Assembly (NCBI GenBank): GCA_001567505.1
Contig: LLEU01000002.1
Span: forward strand, 25,029 to 89,028
DNA: 64,000 nucleotides
Reading direction: 5' to 3'
From: Acidobacteria bacterium OLB17
Lineage (GTDB): Bacteria; Acidobacteriota; Blastocatellia; Pyrinomonadales; Pyrinomonadaceae
The notes under the pieces are model-generated. The model did no database searches and was not told the DNA's origin. It saw only the letters and a program-made list of their open reading frames with translations. A program made the position numbers and the translations under genes. Positions 36,232 to 46,573 of this stretch are shown piece by piece (positions within the stretch are counted from its first letter, which is position 1; each line of letters starts with the position of its first letter).

Positions 36232-37637
36232 TTTGTAAGATCACAACTTTCGCTCTTGGCGTTCACCTTTTCCGAAAAGAACGCCTTATGCAGCTTTCCG
36301 ATCACTGCCGCCGCGTCCGACTCGCGAACAACGAAGGTCAGATTCACGGCCGAGGCGCCGTGCGAGACGAGCTCGACGTGGACGTCGCTGATCGTATTGA
36401 ATATCTTCGCCGCAAGTCCCGTCGAGGCGCGCAGGCCTTCGCCGACGACGCAGATAACGGCGTAACCGCCTTCGACCTCGACCTCTCCGATGCGCGAAAG
36501 GTCTTCGACGACCTTATCGATATTGTCAGGCTTATCGAGCGTGAGTGCGACGGAGACCTCGGACGTTGAGATGACGTCGATCACCGTCCTGTGCCGATCG
36601 AAGACCTGGAACACCGCGCTCATAAAACCGTACGCGCCGAGCATTCGTGCGGACGTGATCCGTAGGATCGAGATATTGCTTTTGTGCGCGATCGACTTGA
36701 TCTTGTTCGGCACTTCGCCCGAATCCGCAAGCACCATCGTGCCCGTAAGCTCGGGCTCGGACGTATTGCAGACGCGCACCGGGATCGCGCTGTCCACTGC
36801 CGGCTTGATCGTCTTCGGGTGCAGCACTTTCGCACCGAAATACGCGAGCTCGGCGGCCTCTTCGTAAGAAAGAACGGGCACGGTCGCGGCGTCGCTGCAC
36901 ACGCGCGGATCGCACGTCATAACGCCGGTAACGTCCGTCCAGATCTGCAGTTCTGCGGCTCCCAATGCGGCCGCAACGATCGCCGCAGAATAATCCGAAC
37001 CGCCGCGCCCGAGCGTCGTCGTCTCGCCGCCGCGATTCGCCGCGATAAAACCGCCGAGGACCGGTACTTCGCCGTCCTCGATCAAGGGCGTCAACTCGAT
37101 CTTTACGAGTTCGTTGGTCTCGTCGATGATCGGCTGGGCCGCTCCGAATTCGTCGTCGGTGACGATCAGGCGGCGCGAATCGACGGTTCGTGCGCGTATG
37201 CCTTTCGACTTCAAGGCCTCGGCAAGAAGCCGCGAAGACAGCTGCTCGCCGTACGAGACGATAGCGTCCTTCAGCATCTGAAGCGGAAGGCTCCTGCGTG
37301 CGGCACGCGTAAGAAGATCTTTGATCTCCTGGCGGGCGAGCCGAAGTTCGTTGTGAAAAACGTTCTCTGCATCCGACGGAAAAAAGGCTTCCGTGATCTC
37401 GACATGCCGTTCAAAATGCGGTTCGAGCGACGCGACGGCGTCCTCAAGGCGGTCGCGGCGTGCCATCTCGAACGCGGCAAGCAAGGCATCCGTAACCTTT
37501 GTCATAGCAGAAGTTACGACCACCGGCTTTCGATCGAGCTGGTTTGCCACGATGCCGCAGACACGCTCGAAGGCGGCAACGTCGCCGACCGACGTGCCGC
37601 CGAATTTCATTACGACAGGAAATGTTGTTCCGCTCAC
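36228..37637 (-). CDS. lysC: Aspartate kinase LysC
   Basis: LysC phosphorylates aspartate, the first step to lysine, threonine and methionine. The 469-residue monofunctional enzyme has KFGGTSVGD at the start, GRGGSDYSAAIVAAALGA and WTDVTGVMTCDPR. The C-terminal pair of ACT domains (KSNISILRITSARM, GLRASTGLAAKIFN) is the usual lysine/threonine feedback site. Its stop overlaps the M20 start (ATGA). A 153-bp gap separates it from metX upstream on the same strand. Confidence 0.96.
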   Translation of the reverse strand: MSGTTFPVVMKFGGTSVGDVAAFERVCGIVANQLDRKPVVVTSAMTKVTDALLAAFEMARRDRLEDAVASLEPHFERHVEITEAFFPSDAENVFHNELRLARQEIKDLLTRAARRSLPLQMLKDAIVSYGEQLSSRLLAEALKSKGIRARTVDSRRLIVTDDEFGAAQPIIDETNELVKIELTPLIEDGEVPVLGGFIAANRGGETTTLGRGGSDYSAAIVAAALGAAELQIWTDVTGVMTCDPRVCSDAATVPVLSYEEAAELAYFGAKVLHPKTIKPAVDSAIPVRVCNTSEPELTGTMVLADSGEVPNKIKSIAHKSNISILRITSARMLGAYGFMSAVFQVFDRHRTVIDVISTSEVSVALTLDKPDNIDKVVEDLSRIGEVEVEGGYAVICVVGEGLRASTGLAAKIFNTISDVHVELVSHGASAVNLTFVVRESDAAAVIGKLHKAFFSEKVNAKSESCDLTK

Positions 37638-37790
37638 CTTAGTAAAAAAGTAAATTAGACGCGTCTCTTCTGCAATCTGCGGTCAAGAAAATCTTATGGC
37701 TCGCATAACCGCACGAGACAGCTAAAGGCCGGCACGCGGCAGAACATTGCCCCGAACCGGCCCGCGAACCCCGTGACGCGAATCTGCATA

Positions 37791-38855
37791 TCAACTACAG
37801 CTTGCCGCGAATCGGCGTTCATCACGCGGATGTTCGGCCGGCGCCGCCTCCGCGTATTCAAGCCGATCGGGCGACAAAATATGCCGCAGGATCGAGCTCA
37901 TCGTTCCCGGTTCCGAAAGGAACGCATCATGGCCCGCCTCCGAGGCGAGTTCGTGATAGCGGGCATCGACGCCGAGATCCGCCAGTCTCACGGCAAGCGC
38001 CCGAATATCGGCCGGCGGGAAGAGCCAATCCGATGAGATCCCGACGAGCGAGACCCGAGCGCGTATCTTCAGAATATCCTCGTCCGTCAGGTCAAAAAGA
38101 TCCATTGCTTTCGTCAGAAGCTCGTAACTTTCAAGCTCGAAGCGTTTTCTGAACGCCGCACCTTGATGGTCGAGGTAGCCGCCGACATCAAAGCGATGCT
38201 GAAAACTTTTCGCCGGATCTTCGCCGTTCCGATTCGGTTTGCGTCCGAATCTGTCGTCGAATTGCCTCGGGGATCGATACGAGAGCAGGGCGATCTTCCT
38301 CGCGATGTCGATATCGCCGCGCGCAACAGCTTGCCTTTGGATGTGGTTCAGGGCCAAGCCCATCGCCGAGAGCGGCGCGGCCGCGATCGCGATCACCTCA
38401 TCGGCCCCTTGCGGAAGATCGACCGCGAACTGCAATGCGAGCATACCGCCGACGCTGCCGCCGACCACGGCCTTGAAGCGTCCGATGCCGAGATATTCCA
38501 TCAAGAGCGACGTCGAACGGACGATGTCGCGGGTCGTCACGATCGGGATCTCGCGGCGTGAGCTGCGGCGTTTCAGGTCCTTTGCGCTCGTCGAACCGTA
38601 GCAGGAACCGAGATAGTTCACGCACACGATCGCGTCCTTCTCGGGGTCGAGCGCGCCGCCTTCTTTTAAGACGCCGTCCCACCATTCGTGCACGCGGGCC
38701 GAACCCGTCAGTGCATGAAAGACGAGCACGGCGTTCGATCTATCGGCGTTGAGCTTGCCGTAGATCGCGGTGCGAAGTTTTATTTCCGTGAGAACCTCTC
38801 CCGACTCGAGCTCGAACGGCTCATTTAACAACAGGTCTATCTCAAACATTTTCAT
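37791..38855 (-). CDS. metX: Homoserine O-acetyltransferase MetX
   Basis: MetX acetylates homoserine so that MetY can add sulfide. The 354-residue alpha/beta hydrolase has the nucleophile elbow GGSVGGMLALQ and the family's NYLGSCYGSTS. The Asp and His of the triad lie in GISSDWLFPP and EAGHDAFLS. ATG 38855 has an AAAGGAG site; M3 (38849) is an alternative. It lies 94 bp after metY, with a long inverted repeat in the gap, and should be under the same SAM-responsive control. Confidence 0.94.
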   Translation of the reverse strand: MKMFEIDLLLNEPFELESGEVLTEIKLRTAIYGKLNADRSNAVLVFHALTGSARVHEWWDGVLKEGGALDPEKDAIVCVNYLGSCYGSTSAKDLKRRSSRREIPIVTTRDIVRSTSLLMEYLGIGRFKAVVGGSVGGMLALQFAVDLPQGADEVIAIAAAPLSAMGLALNHIQRQAVARGDIDIARKIALLSYRSPRQFDDRFGRKPNRNGEDPAKSFQHRFDVGGYLDHQGAAFRKRFELESYELLTKAMDLFDLTDEDILKIRARVSLVGISSDWLFPPADIRALAVRLADLGVDARYHELASEAGHDAFLSEPGTMSSILRHILSPDRLEYAEAAPAEHPRDERRFAASCS

Positions 38856-38949
38856 TCACTCCTTTCCGGCTGCAAGTTCGGGAGGCGGCGTTCTTTCCTT
38901 TTCGGAGAATGCCCCATATAACGCCGCTTCCCGGCCCTGCATCCTTCGG

Positions 38950-40263
<1,314 letters not shown>

Positions 40264-40337
40264 TTATTTTCTCCTTGATTTTTTTGCTGTGTGTCGATCG
40301 CATTCCTCTCTGCCGTTCACGCCGCTTGCGAACAACG

Positions 40338-40371
40338 AAAAAAAGCCCTCGTGCTAAAGTGCACGAGAGCT
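40338..40371 (-). terminator. Intrinsic terminator in the metY leader
   Basis: On the minus strand AGCTCTCGTGC (40361-40371) pairs with GCACGAGGGCT (40344-40354, one G-U) and is followed by a run of seven T. It lies between the SAM-II aptamer and the metY ATG (78 bp away), so it would stop transcription before metY. Flanking AACAACGA/TCGTTGTT repeats (40331-40338, 40385-40392) could form a competing or extending stem. Confidence 0.9.
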
Positions 40372-40397
40372 TTCCTTTGGATCCTCGTTGTTCTTTT

Positions 40398-40419
40398 GGT
40401 GATCCTTTAAGAGATCACC
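40398..40419 (-). promoter_or_regulatory. Hairpin between SAM-II aptamer and terminator
   Basis: GGTGATC/GATCACC (7 bp, loop of 8) lies directly downstream of the riboswitch core. It may act as a spacer or participate in the switch to the terminator. Confidence 0.5.
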
Positions 40420-40424
40420 TCAGA

Positions 40425-40475
40425 CGCTTTAGCAGTTTTTTTTCGTGGAGCAAGTTGCCTTAAATCGCCACGTTT
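40425..40475 (-). promoter_or_regulatory. SAM-II (SAM-alpha / metA motif) riboswitch upstream of metY-metX
   Basis: In minus-strand reading the aptamer has the SAM-II core: CGTGG at 40468-40472, then CGATTT, an internal CTTGCTCCACG closing P1, an A-rich stretch of eight, and the pseudoknot-forming GCTAAAGCG at 40425-40433. SAM-II elements consist of a P1 hairpin with a CGTGGTGATTT-like 5' strand and CTTGCNNCCACG 3' strand, followed by an A-rich linker and GCTAAAG. They act on methionine genes, and the next gene is metY. Unlike many SAM-II examples that block translation, a strong terminator follows, so transcription attenuation is likely. Confidence 0.85.
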
Positions 40476-40665
40476 CTTTAGTTTTCATTCCCGCTCTTTC
40501 ATGCGGGCTGCAAACCTCAAGCAAACGTATGAGCGATGCCGCTAATGCGACAACAGCACATACATTTATGTTTGAGCGAAATGCTAATCATCTTATCGCT
40601 CGGGACAATTCCCCGAGTGAATTCAACCTAACGCATCGGATCGCCCGGTGTCAAGTCGCTTCTAC
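40476..40665. other. 190-bp region upstream of the riboswitch
   Basis: This region should contain the metY promoter and the end of the convergent-orientation SDR gene's downstream side. I see a CTCGGG/CCCGAG hairpin at about 40599-40617, which may terminate the SDR transcript, but no gene. Confidence 0.45.
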
Positions 40666-41454
40666 TTAACCGCACAGGACCGAGCCACCGTTGATGTTCA
40701 GGACCTCGCCGGTAATGTGCCGCGACCAGTCCGAAAGCAGGAAGCAGATCGAGAGCGCGACGTCGTCCGTCGTCGCCATACGCCTGAGCGGGATCGCTTC
40801 GAGCACCTGCCTTTCGTATTCTTTATCCTCAAAGACGGGCCGCACCATCGCGGTCTCGATCCAGCCGGGAGCCACGCAATTGACGCGGATCTTCGGGCAC
40901 AATTCGCTCGCAAGCGCCTTTGTGAACGAGATCTGCCCGCCCTTCGACGCGGCGTAATTCGAGTAATTCGCCTCGCCGCGTTGCCCGGCCGTTGATGACA
41001 CTAGCACGATCGAGCCCGACGGCTGCTTTTTCATCGCGGGAACGCACGCCTTCGTCATCGCCCACGCGGATTTGAGGTTCGTGTTCAGCACCTTGTTCCA
41101 AACCTCCTCATCCATCTCCTCGATCGGCGCTCCTTCCCAAATACCGGCGTTGCAGACGAGCAGATCGATGCGGCCAAAATTCTCCAACGCCGCTTGCGCA
41201 ACGGCCTTTGCACCCGCGAACTCTGAAACGTCGGCCGCTATCGTGATCGCGTTAACTCCTTTCCCTGCACAAAGTTCCGCGGTCTCGGCCGCCTCCGCGG
41301 AGTTGGAGAGATAGTTGATCACGACGTTCGCACCGCCCTCGGCAAGCCGAACGGCCGTCGCACGCCCGACACCCCGCGACGCTCCCGTCACGATCGCCGC
41401 CTTTCCTCGGAACAATGTCGCCGGCAGTTCGACGCCAACAGGCAGTTCGTTCAT
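40666..41454 (-). CDS. SDR-family oxidoreductase (FabG-like)
   Basis: This short-chain dehydrogenase of 262 residues (from ATG 41454) has the NAD(P) loop TGASRGVGRATA, NAG in LLVCNAGIWEG, Ser in VLVSSTAGQRG and the YxxxK in YSNYAASKGGQ. It most resembles 3-oxoacyl-ACP reductase FabG and glucose/other alcohol dehydrogenases. Its exact substrate is open. An in-frame extension to 41619 is possible but reads through unlikely sequence, and MNELPVGVELPATLFRGKAA is a normal N-terminus. It is divergent from the broken acyl-CoA synthetase. Confidence 0.87.
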   Translation of the reverse strand: MNELPVGVELPATLFRGKAAIVTGASRGVGRATAVRLAEGGANVVINYLSNSAEAAETAELCAGKGVNAITIAADVSEFAGAKAVAQAALENFGRIDLLVCNAGIWEGAPIEEMDEEVWNKVLNTNLKSAWAMTKACVPAMKKQPSGSIVLVSSTAGQRGEANYSNYAASKGGQISFTKALASELCPKIRVNCVAPGWIETAMVRPVFEDKEYERQVLEAIPLRRMATTDDVALSICFLLSDWSRHITGEVLNINGGSVLCG

Positions 41455-41872
41455 AAATTCTCTCGTGTTAGCATAAATGTAATACAGCTCGTGAATTTGG
41501 CAAACTTGATCGCTTTCGTTGCCAGCTACTGTCGTGGGACCGTGTACGGGCAAGCGAACATTCTGCCCGCACGTTCCTGGCTTTATTTTTGAGCGTTTTC
41601 GCCTTTTTATGCAGGACACAAATCTCCTAAAGGATCAGCAGGTCGCCTGGACGCCTACGCCCGAGGTCATAGAACGCTCGCGGCTGATGCAATTCATGCG
41701 GCAGGTCGGCGTCTCGACGTGGCAGGAGCTTTACGCCTTTTCCATCGCCGACGTCGAGAAGTTCACGGCCGAGTCTTGAAGTTCCTCGACATTCGTTTCG
41801 ACCCTCCATACGACAAACTCCTCGACACATCTAACGGCATCGAATTCCCGATCTGGTTCTCCCGGAACCGGT

Positions 41873-41976
41873 CTCGGAGCGGGGACACTTCGGCTCGGAG
41901 CGGGGACACTCCTGTCCCCATGAGTGCGACGCACGAAAAAGAAGTTGAGATCGAGGACAAGAGTGTCCTCGCTCGG
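41873..41976. repeat. Coding palindromic repeats in the acyl-CoA synthetase (same family as 35.9 kb)
   Basis: TCGGAGCGGGGACACT occurs twice (near 41873 and 41895). The second copy forms the full GGGGACA-CTCC-TGTCCCC hairpin. A further GAGGACA-AGAG-TGTCCTC hairpin lies at about 41953-41970. They fall where synthetases have a short loop before the MCLDRW block, and they encode a non-conserved, charged stretch. Confidence 0.8.
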
Positions 41977-42859
41977 CCGGCCTGAATATCACGACGATGT
42001 GCCTCGACCGCTGGCAGTCCGGCGAAGCCCGCGAGCGGCCCGCCGTCATCTGGGAAGGCGAGGACGGCGAGGTCAAAACCGCGACTTACGCCGACCTGCT
42101 CGACCTTGTCGAACGGTGTTCCGCAGGTTTGCGGTCAATGGGTTTTGCAAAACCGACGCGATCGCGATACATCTGCCAATGACGATCGAGACGGTCGCGG
42201 TTCTACTTTCGATCAACCGTATCGGGGCCATCGCGATGCCGCTCTTCTCGGGCTACGGCGTGGACGCGATCGCTTCGCGCCTGAACGCGATCAAGGCGAA
42301 GGCCCTCTTTACCTGCGACGGATTTCCGCGTCGTGGCAAGTTCTACGATGCATTTTCGACCGCGAAGGCCGCGGCCGCGAATTGCGAGTCGATCAGCAAG
42401 ATCTTCGTCCTTAGGAACGGCGAGAATATGATCGACGATCAAGGCCTCCCGAAGGCTATTGTGAATTCGCCGAGCTTCTTCCCGCGAACGGCCGCAAGGG
42501 CAACGCCGAGCCGACCGCGGCCGAAGACCCGCTGATCATCCTTTACACGTCCGGCACGACCGGCAAGCCGAAAGGCATCGCTCACACGCACGCAAGTTTT
42601 CCTATAAAGGCCGCTCAAGATATGGCCTTCGGCACCGATGTCGGCGAAGGGACACGCATCTGCTGGTACACGGACCTCGGCTGGATGATGGGCCCGTGGC
42701 TCATTTACGGCGCCCTCATCAACGGCGCGACTATCTGCCTTTACGACGGTGCGCCCGATCACCCGACGCCCGAACGAATGTGGGAATTCTGCTCACGCCA
42801 CAGCGTCGAGGTACTCGGCATCTCGCCAACGCTGATACGCTCACTCGCCGCTAGCGAGG

Positions 42860-43065
42860 GCGCCTCAAGCTCCCCTCCTTACGAAGGAGGGGTGGCAGCG
42901 GCCTCCAGCGCCTCAAGCTCCCCTCCTTACAAAGGAGGGGTGGCAGCGGCTTCCGCTGACGGGGGTGGTTCTCTCGTCAACCGATGGATCTTCGTCTCTG
43001 GAACTGCAGCTAGAGAACCGCCCCGTCGCCGAAACGGCGACACCCCTCCTTCGTAAGGACGGGAG
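42860..43065. repeat. CCCCTCC-type composite palindromic repeat within the synthetase gene
   Basis: Two direct copies of a 50-bp unit (42860-42909, 42910-42960) each contain CCCCTCCTT-ACRA-AAGGAGGGG and a GGTGGCAGCGGC tail. Beyond them, GGTTCTCT (near 42966) pairs with AGAGAACC (near 43012), then GTCGCCG-AAA-CGGCGAC (43025-43041) and a last CCCCTCCTT (43043-43051). The whole reads like a MITE-like composite. It encodes low-complexity Ala/Ser/Gly and replaces about 55 residues not found in the family. Confidence 0.8.
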
Positions 43066-43856
43066 CTCGCTTCGGATTTTGGCGTCGACGGGTGAGCCGT
43101 GGAATCCGGGGCCGTGGTGGTGGCTCTTCAACGAGATCGGCGGCGGGCGGCTGCCGATCGTCAACTATTCCGGCGGCACGGAGATCGCCGGCGGCATCCT
43201 GATGGGCAATCCGATCCTGCCGATCAAGCCGTGTTCGTTCCCTGCGCCGTGTCCGGGGATGGACATCGGCATACTTGACGAGAACGGCGAACCGGTCGAA
43301 CGCGGGCAGGTCGGCGAGCTCGTGATCCGCCAGCCCTGGATCGGGATGGCACGCGGTTTCTGGGAAGACAACGAACGCTACCTCGACGCCTATTGGCGGC
43401 GTTTTGAAGGCATCTGGGTACACGGCGACTGGGCGATGGAGGACGAGGACGGCTGTTGGTACATTCTCGGCCGCAGCGACGATACTTTGAAGGTCGCCGG
43501 TAAGCGCGTCGGCCCGGCCGAGGTCGAAGGAATGCTCGTTTCGCACCCTGACGTCGTCGAAGCCGCGGTCATCGGCGTGCCCGACGAGATAAAGGGCACC
43601 GCTATGGTCGCGATCGTCGTCCGCACCGCATCCGGCATCGAAGATGCCGAACTCGCCCGCGATCTAAAAGCCATCGTCGCGCGTGAAATGGGCAAGCCGC
43701 TCGCTCCTTCCGCGATCCATTTCGTTGCGGCGCTTCCAAAAACGCGGAATGCAAAAGTGATGCGCCGCGTGATCCGTGCCGCGTATGTCGGCGAAGACGC
43801 AGGCGACGTCTCGTCGCTCGAAGACCCGAACACGATCGACGCGATCCGAAAATTGA

Positions 43857-44756
43857 ATGATCGATAAGAAACTCACCCGCTATCTATGGCTATCGATCGC
43901 GGCGGCCATTGCGACGATCTCGCTAAAAGCGGGTGCGTATCTCTACACGGGCTCGGTCGGGCTGCTCTCCGATGCGCTCGAATCGATCATCAACCTTATC
44001 GCCGCCGTCTTCGCACTCTGGATGCTCACCGTTGCATCTCGGCCGCCGGACGAAGGCCACAATTTCGGACACACGAAGGCCGAATATTTTTCCGGCGCGC
44101 TCGAAGGTTCGCTCATCGGAATGGCGGCGATCAGCATCGGCTGGGCAGCGATCGAGCGGATGATCTCGCCGCAGCCGCTCGAGAATATCGGCATCGGCAT
44201 CGCGATCTCGGCAGCAGCGACGGTCATCAACCTCGTCGTCGGGCAGATCTTGATCCGCAGCGGACGCACCCATCGCTCGATCGCGCTCGAGGCCGACGGA
44301 CGGCATTTGATGACCGACGTCGTCACCTCGATCGGCGTTATCGCGGCGGTCATCATTGTCGGCGCAACGGGCTGGCTCATACTCGATCCGCTGATCGCTC
44401 TCGCCGTCGCCCTGAACATTCTCTGGACGGGTTATCACGTCGTAAAAAGATCGGCCGAAGGGTTGATGGACGCTTCCGCCTCGGACGAAGATATGGCGAA
44501 GATAGTCGCCGTTCTTGACGAGTACAAGGAGAAGGCCGGCATCGACTATCACGCCCTTCGAACGCGCGTTGCAGGCCCGCGGATATTCGTCTCGGTACAC
44601 GTGCTTATGCCCGACGAATGGACGATCCAACGCGGCCACGAACTCGCCGAAGAGATCGAATCCGCGATGCGCTCGGCCGTCCCGGGCGTGATCGCATCGA
44701 CGCATTTAGAACCGCTTGACGACCCGCTCTCGATGGCCGATATGGATCTCGTATGA
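43857..44756 (+). CDS. Cation diffusion facilitator (CDF) metal transporter
   Basis: This 299-residue CDF exporter has six membrane helices. Helix 2 has [14 protein letters not shown], with the site-A Asp and Glu positions. After the [17 protein letters not shown] motif, helix 5 has [17 protein letters not shown], with His and Asp ligands. The cytoplasmic C-terminal domain ([21 protein letters not shown] and STHLEPLDD) is the dimeric regulatory fold. Zn2+ or another divalent metal is the likely substrate. It overlaps the synthetase end by 11 bp and the DUF488 start by four. Confidence 0.9.
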   Translation: MIDKKLTRYLWLSIAAAIATISLKAGAYLYTGSVGLLSDALESIINLIAAVFALWMLTVASRPPDEGHNFGHTKAEYFSGALEGSLIGMAAISIGWAAIERMISPQPLENIGIGIAISAAATVINLVVGQILIRSGRTHRSIALEADGRHLMTDVVTSIGVIAAVIIVGATGWLILDPLIALAVALNILWTGYHVVKRSAEGLMDASASDEDMAKIVAVLDEYKEKAGIDYHALRTRVAGPRIFVSVHVLMPDEWTIQRGHELAEEIESAMRSAVPGVIASTHLEPLDDPLSMADMDLV

Positions 44757-45214
44757 AGAAGGTCACGCTCTACACCATCGGCCACGGCAGGCATCCTTTC
44801 GCAGCTTTCCTCGAACTCTTGCGAAGTTTCGATATCGAGTTCGTCTGCGACGTGCGGACGAATCCGCGTTCCCGCTGGCCGCAGTTCAACCGGCTCGTCC
44901 TCGCCGAATTGCTTGGCGAGAACGGTATCGGTTACGAACACGTCCCCGAGGCCGGCGGACGCCTTCGGCATACTCCCGACGAGATCGAACGCGGGCTCGG
45001 GCGCATCATCGAACTTGCCGCCGAGAACACCTTGGCGATGATGTGTTCGGAATCGCAGCCGCTCACCGCCCACAAGATCCCGCGTGCGAACTGCCATCGC
45101 GTCGGGCTGCTGTCGCCCGCGTTGAAGGCGAAAGGAGTTTCGCGCATCATTCACATACTGCCCGACGGACGAACCGCCGAACTGGACGAATCACAGGTCC
45201 CTTCGATCTGGTGA
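44753..45214 (+). CDS. DUF488-family protein
   Basis: This 153-residue protein begins TLYTIGHGRHPFAAFLELL and has VCDVRTNPRSRWPQFN, YEHVPEAGGR and LAMMCSESQPLTAHK, all DUF488 hallmarks. The conserved R and C residues suggest a catalytic role, but the function of the family is not established. Its start overlaps the CDF stop (ATGA), and a GTG start of the next gene overlaps its own stop, so CDF, DUF488 and the glycosylase are one translation-coupled unit. Confidence 0.88.
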   Translation: MKKVTLYTIGHGRHPFAAFLELLRSFDIEFVCDVRTNPRSRWPQFNRLVLAELLGENGIGYEHVPEAGGRLRHTPDEIERGLGRIIELAAENTLAMMCSESQPLTAHKIPRANCHRVGLLSPALKAKGVSRIIHILPDGRTAELDESQVPSIW

Positions 45215-45243
45215 AGTTTTTTCCGAGACCGCATTTTCCAAAA

Positions 45244-45867
45244 ATGATCGAACGCCTTGGCCCAATCAAACTGCGACGCGCCGTTGCCGCACTTGCCGAC
45301 GCGCATCCGGAATTCGGCCGCGTGTTTTCCGAGCACGGCTTTCCGCCGCTTTGGGACCGCACGCCCGGATTTGCCACGCTGCTTCAGATCATTCTCGAAC
45401 AGCAGGTCTCGCTCGCCTCGGCAAAGGCCTGTTTTGACAAGTTGGAGCGGAGGCTCGGCGAGGTGACGCCCGAGGCCTTCCTGACCGTAAACGATCGCGA
45501 TCTGAAACGCGACGGATTCTCGCGGCAAAAGGCCGCTTACGGCCGCGGACTTGCCGAAACGATACTCGAAGGTAAACTCGATCTCGCCGAACTCGAACGC
45601 CTCCCGGATCACGAGGTCAAAGAAAGATTGATCGCCGTAAAAGGCATCGGACATTGGACGGTCGATATTTACCTTCTAATGGCGCTTCTGCGGCCGGACG
45701 TGATGCCGAAAGGCGACATCGCGCTTCACTCCGCGTACAAGACGCTTGCGGGCCTCGGCGAACGTCCGCACGCCGACGAATTCCTCGCGATAGCCGAACG
45801 CTGGCGGCCGCATCGCTCGGTCGCGGCGCGCCTGCTCTGGCATTTTTACCTTTGCGAGAAGCAATAA
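45244..45867 (+). CDS. DNA-3-methyladenine glycosylase (AlkA-like, HhH-GPD)
   Basis: The predicted 207-residue base-excision glycosylase has the HhH-GPD element LIAVKGIGHWTVDIYLLMAL, followed by the catalytic-region Asp in MPKGDIALHSAY. LLQIILEQQVSLASAKACFD is the conserved N-terminal helix pair. It would remove alkylated bases. ATG 45244 is used; GTG 45211 (overlapping the DUF488 stop, GTGA) would add 11 residues and is equally possible. Missing N-terminal AlkA domain makes it the short form common in many phyla. Confidence 0.85.
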   Translation: MIERLGPIKLRRAVAALADAHPEFGRVFSEHGFPPLWDRTPGFATLLQIILEQQVSLASAKACFDKLERRLGEVTPEAFLTVNDRDLKRDGFSRQKAAYGRGLAETILEGKLDLAELERLPDHEVKERLIAVKGIGHWTVDIYLLMALLRPDVMPKGDIALHSAYKTLAGLGERPHADEFLAIAERWRPHRSVAARLLWHFYLCEKQ

Positions 45868-45930
45868 CGCACAAGGTAAGAGGGCGGGTTCTTTCGTCTT
45901 TCATCAGCCGTTCTGCTAACGTCTTTCTTG

Positions 45931-46506
45931 ATGAAGATACTTGATGTCGGGTGTGGTGTTAACAAGGTAGAAGGTGCGGTCGGGCTCGATATCAGCCCGC
46001 GTTCGCACGCCGATGTCATCCACGACCTGAACGTTGTTCCATACCCTTTTGACGACAACGAATTCGATCTCGTCGTCGCAAATCACGTCGTCGAGCACGT
46101 GCCGGACGTTATGGCGTTCATTGCCGAACTGCATCGCATCACCCGTCCCGGCGGGCGGATAAAGCTGCTCGCTCCGCATTACACGAATCCGGACTGGCCG
46201 AACGACCCGACGCATCGAAATCACATAAATTCCTACACTTTCGACACGTTCATTGAGGCGCGCTGCAACTTCGAATTCTACACGGACGTTCGGCTCCGCC
46301 CGGTCTCCTGCCGCGTAACGACATTGAACCTCTGGCGCCTCTTCGGCTTCCAGATCTTTATCAACCTCGACCAAAGATGGCCGTCGATGCGTTTCACCCG
46401 CAAGTTCTGGGAACATTACCTTAACCCGATCGTACGAGGCAAAGAGATCCGGTTCGAATTCGAGGTCGAAAAAGACGGCATCTCCCGAATGGCGGCAAAC
46501 TCTTGA
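45931..46506 (+). CDS. Class I SAM-dependent methyltransferase
   Basis: This 191-residue methyltransferase_11-like protein starts MKILDVGCGVNKVEGAVGLD (SAM motif I). Motif II/III features are FDLVVANHVVEHVPDV and LHRITRPGGRIKLLAPHYTN. The C-terminal half has PTHRNHINSYTFDTF and FGFQIFINLDQRW. The substrate is not known; similar small proteins lie in glycan clusters. TTG 45928 is an alternative start. Confidence 0.85.
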   Translation: MKILDVGCGVNKVEGAVGLDISPRSHADVIHDLNVVPYPFDDNEFDLVVANHVVEHVPDVMAFIAELHRITRPGGRIKLLAPHYTNPDWPNDPTHRNHINSYTFDTFIEARCNFEFYTDVRLRPVSCRVTTLNLWRLFGFQIFINLDQRWPSMRFTRKFWEHYLNPIVRGKEIRFEFEVEKDGISRMAANS

Positions 46507-46573
46507 CAGGCCTTTTTGCATCTTTTAGCGTTAGGTTCTGATGTTATCCATCAAGCAGAGGTTTAGATCCGTT

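Larger units (their letters stand above)
41609..43867 (+). pseudogene. AMP-dependent acyl-CoA/acetyl-CoA synthetase, broken by five frame changes and two repeat insertions
   Basis: The parts in order are MQDTNLLKDQQVAWTPTPEV (start), FLDIRFDPPYDKLLDTSNGI, MCLDRWQSGEARERPAVIWE, AIAIHLPMTIETVAVLLSIN, the AMP-binding [15 protein letters not shown], and [21 protein letters not shown] complete C-terminal domain follows, with [32 protein letters not shown] and [13 protein letters not shown] (the catalytic Lys). Frame changes lie near 41773, 41980, 42154, 42462 and 43000-43055. The first four fit single missing bases. Palindromic repeats interrupt it at 41873-41976 and 42860-43065. It could be a real pseudogene or an active gene hit by assembly errors; clustering and repeats favour decay. 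The last segment overlaps the CDF start by 11 bp. Confidence 0.8.
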
